Below are positions 18,381 to 27,135 of a stretch of 64,000 nt of DNA, one piece after another. The stretch spans positions 21,917 through 85,916 of the forward strand of contig JAIBBI010000007.1 of assembly GCA_019694755.1 (NCBI GenBank), written 5' to 3'. This DNA comes from Gemmataceae bacterium (GTDB lineage: Bacteria; Planctomycetota; Planctomycetia; Gemmatales; Gemmataceae). Both the position numbers and the translations under genes were made by a program. The notes below the pieces were generated by a model that saw only the letters and a program-made list of their open reading frames with translations, was not told the origin of the DNA and made no database searches. The number at the start of each line of letters is the position of its first letter. The first letter of the stretch is position 1.

Positions 18381-19156
18381 CGACGACACTGGAGCGAACA
18401 CTTGATGCGGCTACCCTGGGCCGGCTGGCCGACGCGGGGCTGGAAGCATCGCGTCTACCCCGACACGTCGCCGTGATCATGGACGGCAACGGCCGGTGGG
18501 CCAACGAACGCGGGCTGCCCCGACACGAAGGCCATCTCCGCGGCGTTCAGAGCGTCCGAACGACGGTCGAAGAATGCTGCCGGCTCGGCATAGAACAACT
18601 CACTTTGTACTGTCTGAGCTCCGAGAACTGGAAGCGCCCTCAGGCAGAACTCGACTTCCTCATGGCCCTGCTCCACCGGTATCTCCTCGACGAGCGGACG
18701 GAGATCCTCGAGCAGAACATCCGCTTTACGACGATAGGCCGGCGGACTGGTCTGCCTCCGGAGGTCTTGCACGAGATCGACGAGAATGCTCGCCTCAGCG
18801 CGGACAACACGGGCCTGACCCTCTGCCTGGCCATCAACTACGGAGCCCGCGGCGAAATCGTGGATGCCGTCCGGGCGATCGCCGAGCGCGTCCGCGAGGG
18901 CAGCCTCCAGCCCGAGGACATCGACGAACACATTATTGACGAGTCGTTGTACACGGCCGGGATGCCCGACCCCGACTTGCTGGTCCGCACGGCCGGGGAA
19001 CTCCGCGTCAGCAACTATCTGCTCTGGCAGATCAGTTACGCAGAAATCTGGGTCACCGAACGCTGCTGGCCGGACTTCGACAAGGCCACCCTCCATCAAG
19101 CCCTGAAAGACTACGGCCGACGGGTCCGACGGTTCGGCGCGCTACCGGAAACCTGA
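18377..19156 (+). CDS. uppS: Isoprenyl (undecaprenyl) diphosphate synthase
   Basis: A 259-residue cis-prenyltransferase that makes the lipid carrier for cell-wall and glycan synthesis. The catalytic aspartate is Asp36 in VAVIMDGNGRWA, followed by the SSENWKRP motif and the C-terminal PDLLVRTAGE and SNYLLWQ motifs. It overlaps purA by four bases and is followed five bases later by cdsA, a conserved uppS-cdsA pairing in bacteria. Confidence 0.96.
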   Translation: MTTTLERTLDAATLGRLADAGLEASRLPRHVAVIMDGNGRWANERGLPRHEGHLRGVQSVRTTVEECCRLGIEQLTLYCLSSENWKRPQAELDFLMALLHRYLLDERTEILEQNIRFTTIGRRTGLPPEVLHEIDENARLSADNTGLTLCLAINYGARGEIVDAVRAIAERVREGSLQPEDIDEHIIDESLYTAGMPDPDLLVRTAGELRVSNYLLWQISYAEIWVTERCWPDFDKATLHQALKDYGRRVRRFGALPET

Positions 19157-19161
19157 CGCCC

Positions 19162-20019
19162 ATGGGCACACGTATTTTCTTCGGCGCGCTTCTGACTCTC
19201 ATTACTGCGGGCGTGCTTTACGGCGACTCCGTCGTCGGGCCACCTTTCCCCTTCCTTCTCGCACTTGCCCTTTTGCTCTCGACGTTGGGCTCCCTCGAAT
19301 TCCGGCGGATGACTCCCGAAGCCGCTCGGCCTCGCACGCCCGTCCTCGTCGCGGGGGTAGTTGCATTGCTACTGACGCAGTGGACGGTCCGTCACTTCGG
19401 CGGAGACGTTGTCCGTGTGCTCGCGATGACACTTCTCGCGTTGATTACCGTTTGCGTAGTGGGCATCCTCGTCGAGATGTACCATTTCTCGCCCGGAGGG
19501 GCCGCGACTGTGCGGGTGGCGTTTACTGCCCTCGGCATGATCTATCTCGGGGGACTTGCCTCGTTCTTCGTGAACTTTCGGGTATTTCAGTCAGATATGA
19601 CCACCGGTACCTGGTCGCTTGTCTTAGCCGTATTCGTGCCGAAGGGCTGCGACATCGGCGCATACTTCACGGGCAAAGCGATTGGAAGACACAAAATGAG
19701 CCCGGTCCTCAGCCCGAACAAGACCTGGGAAGGCTGCGTCGGCGGATTGACGACGGCTATGCTCGTGGCATTGACCGTGCACTGGTATCACCCGATCATT
19801 CCCGGCGACTGGCCCGGGGCTGGCCTGTTCGGCATTGTCATCGGGGGCATCGGCCTCTTGGGCGACCTGGCAGAATCGATGTTCAAGCGGGATGCCGGGG
19901 CCAAGGACGCGGCATCGCTGGTACCCAGTTTCGGCGGCGTCCTCGATATCGTCGACGCGATCCTCTTCGCGGCCCCGTTTGCGTTCGTCTGGCTTCATTT
20001 CGACCGCATTCGGCTATAA
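19162..20019 (+). CDS. cdsA: Phosphatidate cytidylyltransferase
   Basis: A 285-residue inner-membrane enzyme that makes CDP-diacylglycerol for phospholipid synthesis. About seven to eight hydrophobic segments are visible. The C-terminal family signature is present in the form SMFKRDAGAKDAA ... SFGGVLDIVDAILF, with some departures from the usual GHGGxxDRxDS. The gene order uppS-cdsA supports the call. Confidence 0.9.
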   Translation: MGTRIFFGALLTLITAGVLYGDSVVGPPFPFLLALALLLSTLGSLEFRRMTPEAARPRTPVLVAGVVALLLTQWTVRHFGGDVVRVLAMTLLALITVCVVGILVEMYHFSPGGAATVRVAFTALGMIYLGGLASFFVNFRVFQSDMTTGTWSLVLAVFVPKGCDIGAYFTGKAIGRHKMSPVLSPNKTWEGCVGGLTTAMLVALTVHWYHPIIPGDWPGAGLFGIVIGGIGLLGDLAESMFKRDAGAKDAASLVPSFGGVLDIVDAILFAAPFAFVWLHFDRIRL

Positions 20020-20048
20020 TTCGTCAGAGTCTCCAGAGAAACCAGCCG

Positions 20049-20987
20049 TTGACGCACGACACCCGAACTATCCAACTCGACAGCAAAGACGAGGCACTCC
20101 TCCTCTATGGCCAGCGCGATGTCAACCTGCGAATGCTCCGCGACGCGTTCGGGGTCCGCGTCATCGCCCGCGGCGACACGCTGACGGTCGAGGGGCCTGC
20201 CGAATCGGTAGACCTCACCGAGCGGGTCGTCACCCAACTCCGGAGCATATTGCGGTCGGCCGGCCAACTTCAGCCTGAGGAAGTCCGTTCTACTCTCGCA
20301 GTGATACAGGCGAACGGCTCTCAGCCGCCAACCCCGGTCGGGTCACGCGATCATTCTCGCGGATTTCGGCCGCGGACCGACGGTCAGGCTCGCTACGTCC
20401 GGGCCCTCCACGACAACGATATCACGCTGTGCATCGGCCCGGCCGGTACCGGAAAGACCTATCTGGCTACGGCGTTCGCCGTGACGCAGTTGCGAGCGGG
20501 TAACGCCCGACGATTGGTACTCGTCCGGCCGGCCGTGGAGGCCGGCGAAAAGCTCGGCTACCTCCCCGGCGACCTTCAGGCCAAGATCAATCCATATCTT
20601 CGACCGCTTTTCGACGCCTTGAACGACCTGATGGAACCGGAACAGGTCAAGAAATACCTCGAAACCGACGTCATCGAGATCGCGCCACTCGCCTACATGC
20701 GCGGCCGGACGCTCAATCACGCCGTTGTCATCCTGGACGAGGGCCAGAACACGACAATCCCGCAGATGAAGATGTTTCTCACCCGATTGGGCCAGAACTC
20801 CAAAATGGTCGTGACGGGGGACGTGACGCAGAACGACCTGCCTGACAAGATGAAGTCAGGCCTCAACGACGCTATTCACCGGCTGAAGAACATCGAAAGA
20901 GTCGGATGCGTTTTCCTCGACGAGACGGACATCGTCCGCCACCCGCTCGTTCAGAAAATCGTCCGGGCATACGAGCCTAAGAAATGA
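20049..20987 (+). CDS. phoH: PhoH-family ATPase
   Basis: A 312-residue cytosolic ATPase. The Walker A motif GPAGTGKT is at residues 130-137, and a Walker B (VVILDEGQN) follows about 90 residues later. The N-terminal region resembles the KH-like domain seen in PhoH-like proteins. The start is TTG at 20049; the next in-frame ATG would remove conserved N-terminal sequence. PhoH proteins are linked to RNA metabolism, often next to YbeY, which is absent here. A strong hairpin follows the stop. Confidence 0.88.
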   Translation: MTHDTRTIQLDSKDEALLLYGQRDVNLRMLRDAFGVRVIARGDTLTVEGPAESVDLTERVVTQLRSILRSAGQLQPEEVRSTLAVIQANGSQPPTPVGSRDHSRGFRPRTDGQARYVRALHDNDITLCIGPAGTGKTYLATAFAVTQLRAGNARRLVLVRPAVEAGEKLGYLPGDLQAKINPYLRPLFDALNDLMEPEQVKKYLETDVIEIAPLAYMRGRTLNHAVVILDEGQNTTIPQMKMFLTRLGQNSKMVVTGDVTQNDLPDKMKSGLNDAIHRLKNIERVGCVFLDETDIVRHPLVQKIVRAYEPKK

Positions 20988-20988
20988 G

Positions 20989-21015
20989 GTCGGCCCGGCA
21001 TTCCGCCGGGCCGAC
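20989..21015. terminator. Strong hairpin between convergent phoH and fasciclin genes
   Basis: A perfect 11-base-pair stem (GTCGGCCCGGC / GCCGGGCCGAC) with the five-base loop ATTCC, one base after the phoH stop. It has no T tract on either side. Its place between two convergent genes fits a shared, bidirectional transcription stop. Confidence 0.6.
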
Positions 21016-21029
21016 GTTGGCAATCTCCA

Positions 21030-21509
21030 TCACTCCGGCACGATGACGGTGTCGATGACGTGAATGACGCCGTTCTTGCACGTGACGTCGGCTTTCACAA
21101 CTTTCGACTTGGAAACGTACACGCTGCCGTCCTTGACCTTGATGCCGAGTTTGACGCCGGACAGGGCAGCCGCTTCCTTGCCGTCGAGTTTGATGGCGTC
21201 CGCCGCCATCACCTTACCCTTGACCACGTGCGAGGTCAGGATTTTCTTCAGAAGTTCCTTGTCCTTGCCGACCTTTTCGAGCGTGGCCTTCGGCAGTTTG
21301 GCGAACGCATCGTCGGTGGGAGCGAACACGGTGAAGGGCCCCTCCCCCTTGAGCGCGTCGACCAGCCCGGCGTCGCCGAGCAGTTTAGCCAGGGTCTTGA
21401 AGCTGCCGTTCGCGACGGCGGTATCGACGATGTCCTTGTCTTTCTCGCCGGCCGCGACGGTCCAAGCGAGGCCCATTAGTGCCACGAGGGCGATTCCCGC
21501 GATCCGCAT
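21030..21509 (-). CDS. Secreted fasciclin-domain protein
   Basis: A 159-residue exported protein. The ATG at 21509 opens a signal peptide ([21 protein letters not shown]) and is preceded by GGAG; an upstream in-frame start at 21584 lacks any secretory character. The rest is one fasciclin (FAS1, beta-Ig-H3) domain with the [14 protein letters not shown] motif and the [13 protein letters not shown]-terminal motif. Such proteins often mediate surface adhesion. The gene is alone, convergent with phoH. Confidence 0.9.
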   Translation of the reverse strand: MRIAGIALVALMGLAWTVAAGEKDKDIVDTAVANGSFKTLAKLLGDAGLVDALKGEGPFTVFAPTDDAFAKLPKATLEKVGKDKELLKKILTSHVVKGKVMAADAIKLDGKEAAALSGVKLGIKVKDGSVYVSKSKVVKADVTCKNGVIHVIDTVIVPE

Positions 21510-21662
21510 ACTCACGACTCCTTGAATCGGTGTAGATTTTTTAGGCGATGCTGCATCTGTAGACGGGCCTGATTGGGATTCCACTTTTTTTCACTTTCCC
21601 GCCGAAAGGAGACGGGATAAGGTAGCGGGACCCCGCGACTCGCTTCGGATGGAACCGCCGCG

Positions 21663-22820
21663 ATGCTGTTCAAAGAATTTCCCGGGTTCGGCCCCAACCG
21701 ATTCGACCCCTGTCGAACTCAGCCCGTCCTCGATCAAGCCGTAGGAAAACGAGCCCAGGACCTTCGAGCCGCCGTTCGGGCTGCTGTGCCGAAGGTTCCC
21801 GGAGTGTACGGAATGATCGACCCGCGCGGTCGGCTGCACTACGTCGGCAAGGCCAAGAACCTTCGTTCCCGACTTCTCAGTTATTTCCGGGTCAATAGCC
21901 GGGACGACAAGGCCGGACGAATCGTCAATCAGGCGCGAGCCGTGGTCTGGGAGGAAGCCCCCAACGAGTTTGCCGCCCTTCTGCGGGAGTTGGAGCTTAT
22001 CCGGGCATTCTGCCCGCCCTATAACGTCGTGGGCCAGCCGGGTCGCCGGCGGTTCACTTACTTGCACCTTGGCCGGAAGCCCGCGCCGTACTTTTTTCGC
22101 AGCGCGGAACTCAATCCCAAAGCGCTGGCCACCTACGGCCCGCTTCCCGGAGGCCGACGACTGGGTGACGCCGTCCGGCGGCTCAACGACCTATTCCGGC
22201 TCCGGGACTGTCCGCAAACCGTCCCGCTTCGGTTCGCCGACCAGCAGGAACTGTTCCCGATATCGGAGCCGGCCGCCTGCCTGCGGTACGACATTAACCG
22301 GTGCCACGGTCCGTGTGTCGCCGCGGTCACCCGACGCACCTATTCTCGGAGCGTAAAGGCTGCAATGTCGTTTCTGAACGGCGAAGACATGGAGACGCTG
22401 ATGCGCCTCCGACAATCCATGTCCGACGCGGCTTCGGTGCAGGAGTTCGAGCGTGCCGCGATGCTCCGCGACACCGTCGACGAACTATTCTGGCTCCAGG
22501 AACGGCTCGCCTGGCTGCAGAACGCCCGGCGCGAGTATTCATTCGTCTATCCGGTGGCGGGCGTCTGGTATCTCATCCGCGGCGGTCGCGTACTGGCCTC
22601 CGTCGTCGAGCCGACCAACGTGAAGACGCGGCGGATCGCCCGGCGGGCAATCGATGCCGTGTTTCCCCCGGGGGGTGGCCCTTCAATCATCCCGAACGAC
22701 CTGTACGACCACGTGATGCTGGTCTCGGGCTGGTTCCGCCGACTGCCGCTCGAACAGGCCAAGGCATTGACGCCGGACGATGCCAGGCTGCGTTGCGACG
22801 GGGTGGCCGCTGTCGCCTGA
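21663..22820 (+). CDS. UvrC-like GIY-YIG nuclease lacking the C-terminal incision domain
   Basis: A 385-residue protein. Residues about 46-125 are the GIY-YIG domain of UvrC type (GVYGMID ... HYVGKAKNLRSRLLSYF). A UVR (UvrB-binding-like) helical pair follows near residues 235-275 (EFERAAMLRDTVDEL). Full-length UvrC (about 600 residues) adds an RNase H-like 5'-incision domain and HhH repeats; both are missing here. It resembles Cho-type single-incision enzymes but keeps UVR. A cysteine-rich segment (CPQTV, CLRYDINRCHGPC) lies between the two domains. It could make only the 3' incision in nucleotide excision repair. Confidence 0.85.
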   Translation: MLFKEFPGFGPNRFDPCRTQPVLDQAVGKRAQDLRAAVRAAVPKVPGVYGMIDPRGRLHYVGKAKNLRSRLLSYFRVNSRDDKAGRIVNQARAVVWEEAPNEFAALLRELELIRAFCPPYNVVGQPGRRRFTYLHLGRKPAPYFFRSAELNPKALATYGPLPGGRRLGDAVRRLNDLFRLRDCPQTVPLRFADQQELFPISEPAACLRYDINRCHGPCVAAVTRRTYSRSVKAAMSFLNGEDMETLMRLRQSMSDAASVQEFERAAMLRDTVDELFWLQERLAWLQNARREYSFVYPVAGVWYLIRGGRVLASVVEPTNVKTRRIARRAIDAVFPPGGGPSIIPNDLYDHVMLVSGWFRRLPLEQAKALTPDDARLRCDGVAAVA

Positions 22821-22834
22821 TCCGCTCCCACGTG

Positions 22835-24190
22835 TCACGGATGCCGCGAGTAGTCGGGGCCTTTCAGGAAGCCCCACGTCAATGCTTCGTCCTGCGTGTA
22901 TTGCTTCCCTAGGGTCAACGCGATGACGGCGTTGGCCAATTCATAGCCCAGGTAGAAAGCATGACTGGCTTCCAGATCCGGATGCTGCTTCAGCAATCGC
23001 GTGAACAACTGGTACGGGTTGGTATCCGAATCGTGCAGGCCGGCCCGGATCGCGTGCAGACGGCCATCCTCGGCAAACAGTCGATAATTTCCGTCCTTTA
23101 CCGATTTCGTCAACTCATCGAGCCAGGGTAAACCGTGCGACCGGACGGTCGGGTCCCGAAGCATGACGAGGTCACCGGAAATACGCTTGGGAGGCACCTG
23201 CTCCCGAACCGCGAACGCGGACAGGCGTCGTGCAAAATCCAGTTCGCGAATGCTCGAACGGGCCCAATTGATCACCTGCGTCGTGAGGACGCTGAATATC
23301 CCGGCCTCCTGACAGAATCCGGCTAGTAGCATGTTGACGCCTGCCGAATCGACGTCTGTCAGTTCCGTCAGATTGCCAATACCCATCATCATGGCTGCGT
23401 CGGGATAACGACGACGCACGTCCAGGTACCGACCGAGTGATTCGGCGAACCCGCAACCGATCGGCTCCAGAATCGGATCGATCCGAAATCGAACGCCTTG
23501 GCGGACCAACTTGTCGATGGTCGCGTCCAGTCCTTCCAATGAATGCGGGTCGTCGGGGATTGCGACCACCTCGCTACCCCAGTCGGCGGCGGCATCGACG
23601 TTGGATGAGTTGACGCTCAGGACCAATTCGGCACCGGCGGCTGTCGCGGCAGCTATCTCCGTCGTGCTGAAACTGTCGACGGATACGCGATGCCCCGACT
23701 GACGGAGTTCAACTACCGCGTTGCCGACACCCGGCCAAGTGGTACCCGGGTCGCAACCGAGGTCGATGACGTCCGCTCCGTCGCGTCGCATTTGGTCCGC
23801 GGTCGCAACCAATTCCCCGATCTTCAGTTGCGGCGCGTGATTGATCTCGGCAATGATCTCGATGTCGAAACGTGTGAGATCCGGACAGACTCGGCGTTGG
23901 CCGAAATAGTCGGGAAGGTCGCGGACATCCTTTGGGCCCCGCTCCGCAATGACACCCAGCTTTTCGGAAACAGATGTCAAATCACCCCGGCAATAGCCGG
24001 GGAGGATGACCCGTTCGAGGCCCGGAATCGGCTCAAGATGGCGGGCCGCCCACTCCGTTGTCAGCAATGCGGCCACAGTGATGGGGAGCACTTGAACGAT
24101 CGGCTCAATCCCGCCGATCCCAGTCGTTACAGAACGCACCGACGATTCAGCCAATCTACCAGTGACAAAGAGGACTTTCGACAGGGACAC
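22835..24190 (-). CDS. Dihydropteroate-synthase-like protein (DUF6513-type, H4MPT-associated)
   Basis: About 451 residues. The N-terminal 120 residues are a domain I recall as DUF6513; residues about 125-330 form a TIM-barrel related to dihydropteroate synthase (EINHAPQL, DVIDLGCDPGTTWPG, VSVDSFSTTEI). Such proteins occur in archaea and in bacteria with tetrahydromethanopterin-linked C1 genes, where they are thought to act in pterin cofactor assembly. The true folP is at 8966, so this is not the only DHPS fold here. Start: GTG 24190 directly follows the moaA stop and has a G-rich stretch ahead; ATG 24211 overlaps moaA. Last gene of the pterin operon. Confidence 0.75.
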   Translation of the reverse strand: MSLSKVLFVTGRLAESSVRSVTTGIGGIEPIVQVLPITVAALLTTEWAARHLEPIPGLERVILPGYCRGDLTSVSEKLGVIAERGPKDVRDLPDYFGQRRVCPDLTRFDIEIIAEINHAPQLKIGELVATADQMRRDGADVIDLGCDPGTTWPGVGNAVVELRQSGHRVSVDSFSTTEIAAATAAGAELVLSVNSSNVDAAADWGSEVVAIPDDPHSLEGLDATIDKLVRQGVRFRIDPILEPIGCGFAESLGRYLDVRRRYPDAAMMMGIGNLTELTDVDSAGVNMLLAGFCQEAGIFSVLTTQVINWARSSIRELDFARRLSAFAVREQVPPKRISGDLVMLRDPTVRSHGLPWLDELTKSVKDGNYRLFAEDGRLHAIRAGLHDSDTNPYQLFTRLLKQHPDLEASHAFYLGYELANAVIALTLGKQYTQDEALTWGFLKGPDYSRHP

Positions 24191-24194
24191 GGGG

Positions 24195-25247
24195 TTAGCC
24201 CCCGATGGCATGCATGGTACGGGTCGGCTTGACGAATTTCGCCGAGTTAATTTCGTGCCCTTCCCACTTGGACCAGACGACTCGCCGAATCAGGCGTTCC
24301 AATTCCCGGTCCGTCCCGAATCGAATCACAGACTTGGCGTCGGACTCGAACAAAGCGAACAGGCAGTGCCGCAGCATCCCTTCGGCCGTCAGGCGGATGC
24401 GGTTGCATTGGGAACAGAATGGCCGGGACACTGATGCGATCACCCCGATTCGGTGTCCGTCGTTGGTGCAATAGGTCATGGCCGGGGCGTGGGGATCACC
24501 CTCCACGAGGTCCATCGGACCGAATTCGCGGGCGACGGTTTCGATCAACTCTTCTGCGAGTACAGCGGATTTGCGGTCCCACGAGTCGGCCCCGATCGGC
24601 ATCGACTCGATGTATCGCAACTCGCACCCAGTTTCCCTCGCGAATCCAGCGAGCGGAATAATGTCCGCATCATTGATCCCGCGAAGAATCACTGCATTAA
24701 GTTTGACGACGAATCCGAGTTCCCGGGCGGCACGAATGCCCGCCAGGACATCGGCAAGCGCGTCGCGCCGGGCCACACGTCGAAACGTCTCCGGATCGAG
24801 CGTGTCGAGGCTGACAGTGATCCGGCGAAGGCCCGCCGACCAGAGGGCACCGGCCATTCCGCTAAGGGTGGTTCCATTTGTCGTCAGTGCGACTTCGTTC
24901 AATCCGGGAATGTCATGGAGCATTGCGACAAGTCGGTCGATCCCCCTGCGGAGGAGCGGTTCCCCGCCGGTGAGTCGGACTTTGGTGACTCCCAGGGTCG
25001 CGGCCACAGTCGTGAACCGACGGATCTCATCGAATGAGAGGATTTCACTGCGGTCGAGAAACGTCACGTCCTCGGGCATGCAATACCGGCAACGGAGATT
25101 GCAACGATCCGTGACACTAATTCGCAGATTCGTATGCACCCGGCCGAAGGTGTCCCGCAGCGGACCGTCTGCCGGGGTGTCCTGCTGCTCTTCACGACAA
25201 AAAATCGGAAGCGGAATGGTCATGGCGGCAACCGGGTTCCCCGGCAA
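24195..25247 (-). CDS. moaA: GTP 3',8-cyclase (molybdenum cofactor biosynthesis protein A)
   Basis: A 350-residue radical SAM enzyme that, with MoaC, converts GTP to cyclic pyranopterin monophosphate. The SAM [4Fe-4S] cysteines are Cys49, Cys53 and Cys56 (RCNLRCRYC). A second CxxC...C cluster lies near the C-terminus (CSQCNRIRLTAEGMLRHC), and the protein ends in the functional Gly-Gly. The start is TTG 25247: GGAG stands five bases ahead, while the ATG at 25223 is about 30 bases from that site. It sits between moaE and the DHPS-like gene. MoaC is not seen in the window. Confidence 0.94.
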   Translation of the reverse strand: MPGNPVAAMTIPLPIFCREEQQDTPADGPLRDTFGRVHTNLRISVTDRCNLRCRYCMPEDVTFLDRSEILSFDEIRRFTTVAATLGVTKVRLTGGEPLLRRGIDRLVAMLHDIPGLNEVALTTNGTTLSGMAGALWSAGLRRITVSLDTLDPETFRRVARRDALADVLAGIRAARELGFVVKLNAVILRGINDADIIPLAGFARETGCELRYIESMPIGADSWDRKSAVLAEELIETVAREFGPMDLVEGDPHAPAMTYCTNDGHRIGVIASVSRPFCSQCNRIRLTAEGMLRHCLFALFESDAKSVIRFGTDRELERLIRRVVWSKWEGHEINSAKFVKPTRTMHAIGG

Positions 25248-25256
25248 TTACTCTCC

Positions 25257-25697
25257 TCAAACCGTGGGGACTCCGACCGCTTGCGGATTCTCTACCCAAG
25301 TGCCCGGTCCGTCCGGTGTGTGATCCTTTTTCCAGATGGCAGCCCGCCGCTTCAGCTCATCGACCACAAATTGTACCGCGGCAAACGCCTCGGCGCGATG
25401 GGGGCAACTCCCGACCACTCCGACTGCGATTTCGCCGACCGGAATCAATCCAAGACGGTGAATCACCGCCAGCCCCCCCATCGGCCACCGGGACTTCGCC
25501 TCGTCGGCGATGGCCGTCAACTCTCGCTGCGCCATGCCGGCGTGAGATTCATATTCCAGAGCGATTGTACGGTCGGTTCCCGTCAGATCGCGAACCGTAC
25601 CGAGAAACAAAACCACGCCGCCACACCCCGGCCGACGCACTTCATTCAGAAGCCGTGCCACATCGATCGGGTCGTGCGTGAGGCCAACCACCGTCAT
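25257..25697 (-). CDS. moaE: Molybdopterin synthase catalytic subunit
   Basis: A 146-residue protein. It contains the GTVRD and the CPHRAEAF motifs and the late IWKKDHT segment with the catalytic lysine, all typical of MoaE, which adds dithiolene sulfurs to precursor Z with MoaD. Start overlaps the moaD stop (ATGA). The complex is cytosolic. Confidence 0.93.
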   Translation of the reverse strand: MTVVGLTHDPIDVARLLNEVRRPGCGGVVLFLGTVRDLTGTDRTIALEYESHAGMAQRELTAIADEAKSRWPMGGLAVIHRLGLIPVGEIAVGVVGSCPHRAEAFAAVQFVVDELKRRAAIWKKDHTPDGPGTWVENPQAVGVPTV

Positions 25698-25933
25698 CCG
25701 CCTCCAACCGGTGGAAGGACCGCTACCCGTGCGCCTTCATGGAGGGCCCGCGAATCTTCAACAGTCAATTCATCCAGTGCGAGGGCACATCGGTTGAAAA
25801 CGGGCGAATCCCACATTCGGTGAAGGACCCGCCGAACGTCACCCACAGTGCTACCGTCGGGAAGATCGAATTGACACGCTGGAACGCGAGCAACTTCACG
25901 AGCCATCGCATAGAATTCGACATTGACCTGCAT
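25694..25933 (-). CDS. moaD: Molybdopterin synthase sulfur carrier subunit
   Basis: A 79-residue ubiquitin-fold protein that carries the thiocarboxylate for molybdopterin synthase. It ends in PPVGGG, the required C-terminal Gly-Gly, and contains the typical LPDGSTVGD and LHEGARVAVLPP motifs. The ATG at 25933 is chosen; the frame stays open upstream to 26170, but that is antisense to the zinc-ribbon gene. It overlaps moaE by four bases. Confidence 0.93.
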   Translation of the reverse strand: MQVNVEFYAMAREVARVPACQFDLPDGSTVGDVRRVLHRMWDSPVFNRCALALDELTVEDSRALHEGARVAVLPPVGGG

Positions 25934-25937
25934 GGCA

Positions 25938-26411
25938 TCAGCCTTTCGCCGATTCAGCTCGGAGCTTTTCCCTGCGGAGTCGTTCCTGTCGGTACTTTTC
26001 CGCCGTCGCAAGTGAGTGCGGATCGAAAGTCCGGCTCGGTATTCCCCGGTGCTCGCACCCGCAGCGGTAGCAGACGACGACATCACCGACAATGTAGTAA
26101 ATGATCCCGTCGATCGCGGCCGATCCGAGCAGAATCGACCAGGCGATAGCGTACCGGTATTGAATGGCAAACAGGTAGAAAAGCAGGCACGCTAATGCCA
26201 ACAGGCCCATTCCCAGCCACTGAGGGAAGTCCTTTTTCCGGTATAGTTCGATGTTGCCGCACGCGGAACAGCAATCCAGACTGGCCGACTTTCCTTGAAG
26301 TTGAATTTCATGCCCGCAATGAACGCACCGAAACTCCGTCGCCGAGGTGCCTTCCCCGACGTTCGTCTTGTCGCATTCCGGACACGCGAATCGGATTCTC
26401 ATGTTCATCAT
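25938..26411 (-). CDS. Zinc-ribbon membrane protein of unknown function
   Basis: A 157-residue protein with four cysteine pairs: CPEC and CVHC in an N-terminal zinc ribbon (residues about 10-35), CCSAC near 49, and CYRC near residue 113 after the membrane part. Two or three hydrophobic helices lie between residues about 65 and 110. A basic, charged C-terminal tail (KYRQERLRREK) follows. It is embedded in the pterin operon, four bases before moaD. I do not recognise the family. Start is ATG 26411 or 26402. Confidence 0.7.
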   Translation of the reverse strand: MMNMRIRFACPECDKTNVGEGTSATEFRCVHCGHEIQLQGKSASLDCCSACGNIELYRKKDFPQWLGMGLLALACLLFYLFAIQYRYAIAWSILLGSAAIDGIIYYIVGDVVVCYRCGCEHRGIPSRTFDPHSLATAEKYRQERLRREKLRAESAKG

Positions 26412-26415
26412 GATA

Positions 26416-27132
26416 TCAGGAGGCGGCCGCGGTGGTCCGGTGGATCAGCATGCCGAGCAGCTCGCCCAAGAATGCACAGATCACGACGACATAGAGAATC
26501 CCTGTCGCAGATTGTGTGGATTGAATTCGGGCGGTTCGCCACGTGAGGAACCCGAACAGGGCCGGTCCGCCAATGCCGATAAGCCAGCGGGGAATCAGCC
26601 AGAGCACGACATCAAGTGAAGAGTCGGCAGGCACCTCGCTGGCCTCCCATCCGAGAAAAACCACCCGCGCCAACAGCGTCAACGCAATGGCTGCCAGCAT
26701 GGTCATCATCGGACGAATGTTCAGGCCTGGCGAGATGAGGTAGGAATGCCCGACGAGCATGGCAGTCAACGTTCCCCCGAGCAGAAGTCCGGAGGTCGCA
26801 ACGTCGGCCGCCGCAAACGGTTGGCCACGGGCCAGGAAAAACGCGTTCCCGAAAAACACCGCCGTGGAGACAGGCGCCCACCACGCACCGAGCGGCGGCG
26901 GTTCCAGGGTCCAGGCAAGAGCTGCGGCCATTGCGAATGCGACCGCCAACCCGAGGTAGGCTCGCACAGTCCAATCCGAATCGAGCCAGGCGGACACCAA
27001 TGCGACGACGCTCAATCCGAGCGAGGTCAGGAATTGGGTCCGGAAGAATCTCGGGTGCATACGGTCGGCTGGGAGGAGTGGCAGGAATGCCACCATTCCG
27101 ATCGCCAGACGCAGGCAGAACTCCGCGAGCAT
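26416..27132 (-). CDS. Polytopic integral membrane protein of unknown function
   Basis: A 238-residue protein with about seven hydrophobic segments from the N-terminus onward (for example FLTSLGLSVVALVSAWL, LLLGGTLTAMLVG, ILYVVVICAFLGELLGML). No enzymatic motif is seen. It lies three bases after the folE stop and four before the zinc-ribbon gene, so it is almost surely co-transcribed with both. A role in transport or a membrane redox complex tied to pterin cofactors is speculative. Confidence 0.65.
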   Translation of the reverse strand: MLAEFCLRLAIGMVAFLPLLPADRMHPRFFRTQFLTSLGLSVVALVSAWLDSDWTVRAYLGLAVAFAMAAALAWTLEPPPLGAWWAPVSTAVFFGNAFFLARGQPFAAADVATSGLLLGGTLTAMLVGHSYLISPGLNIRPMMTMLAAIALTLLARVVFLGWEASEVPADSSLDVVLWLIPRWLIGIGGPALFGFLTWRTARIQSTQSATGILYVVVICAFLGELLGMLIHRTTAAAS

Positions 27133-27135
27133 CGT

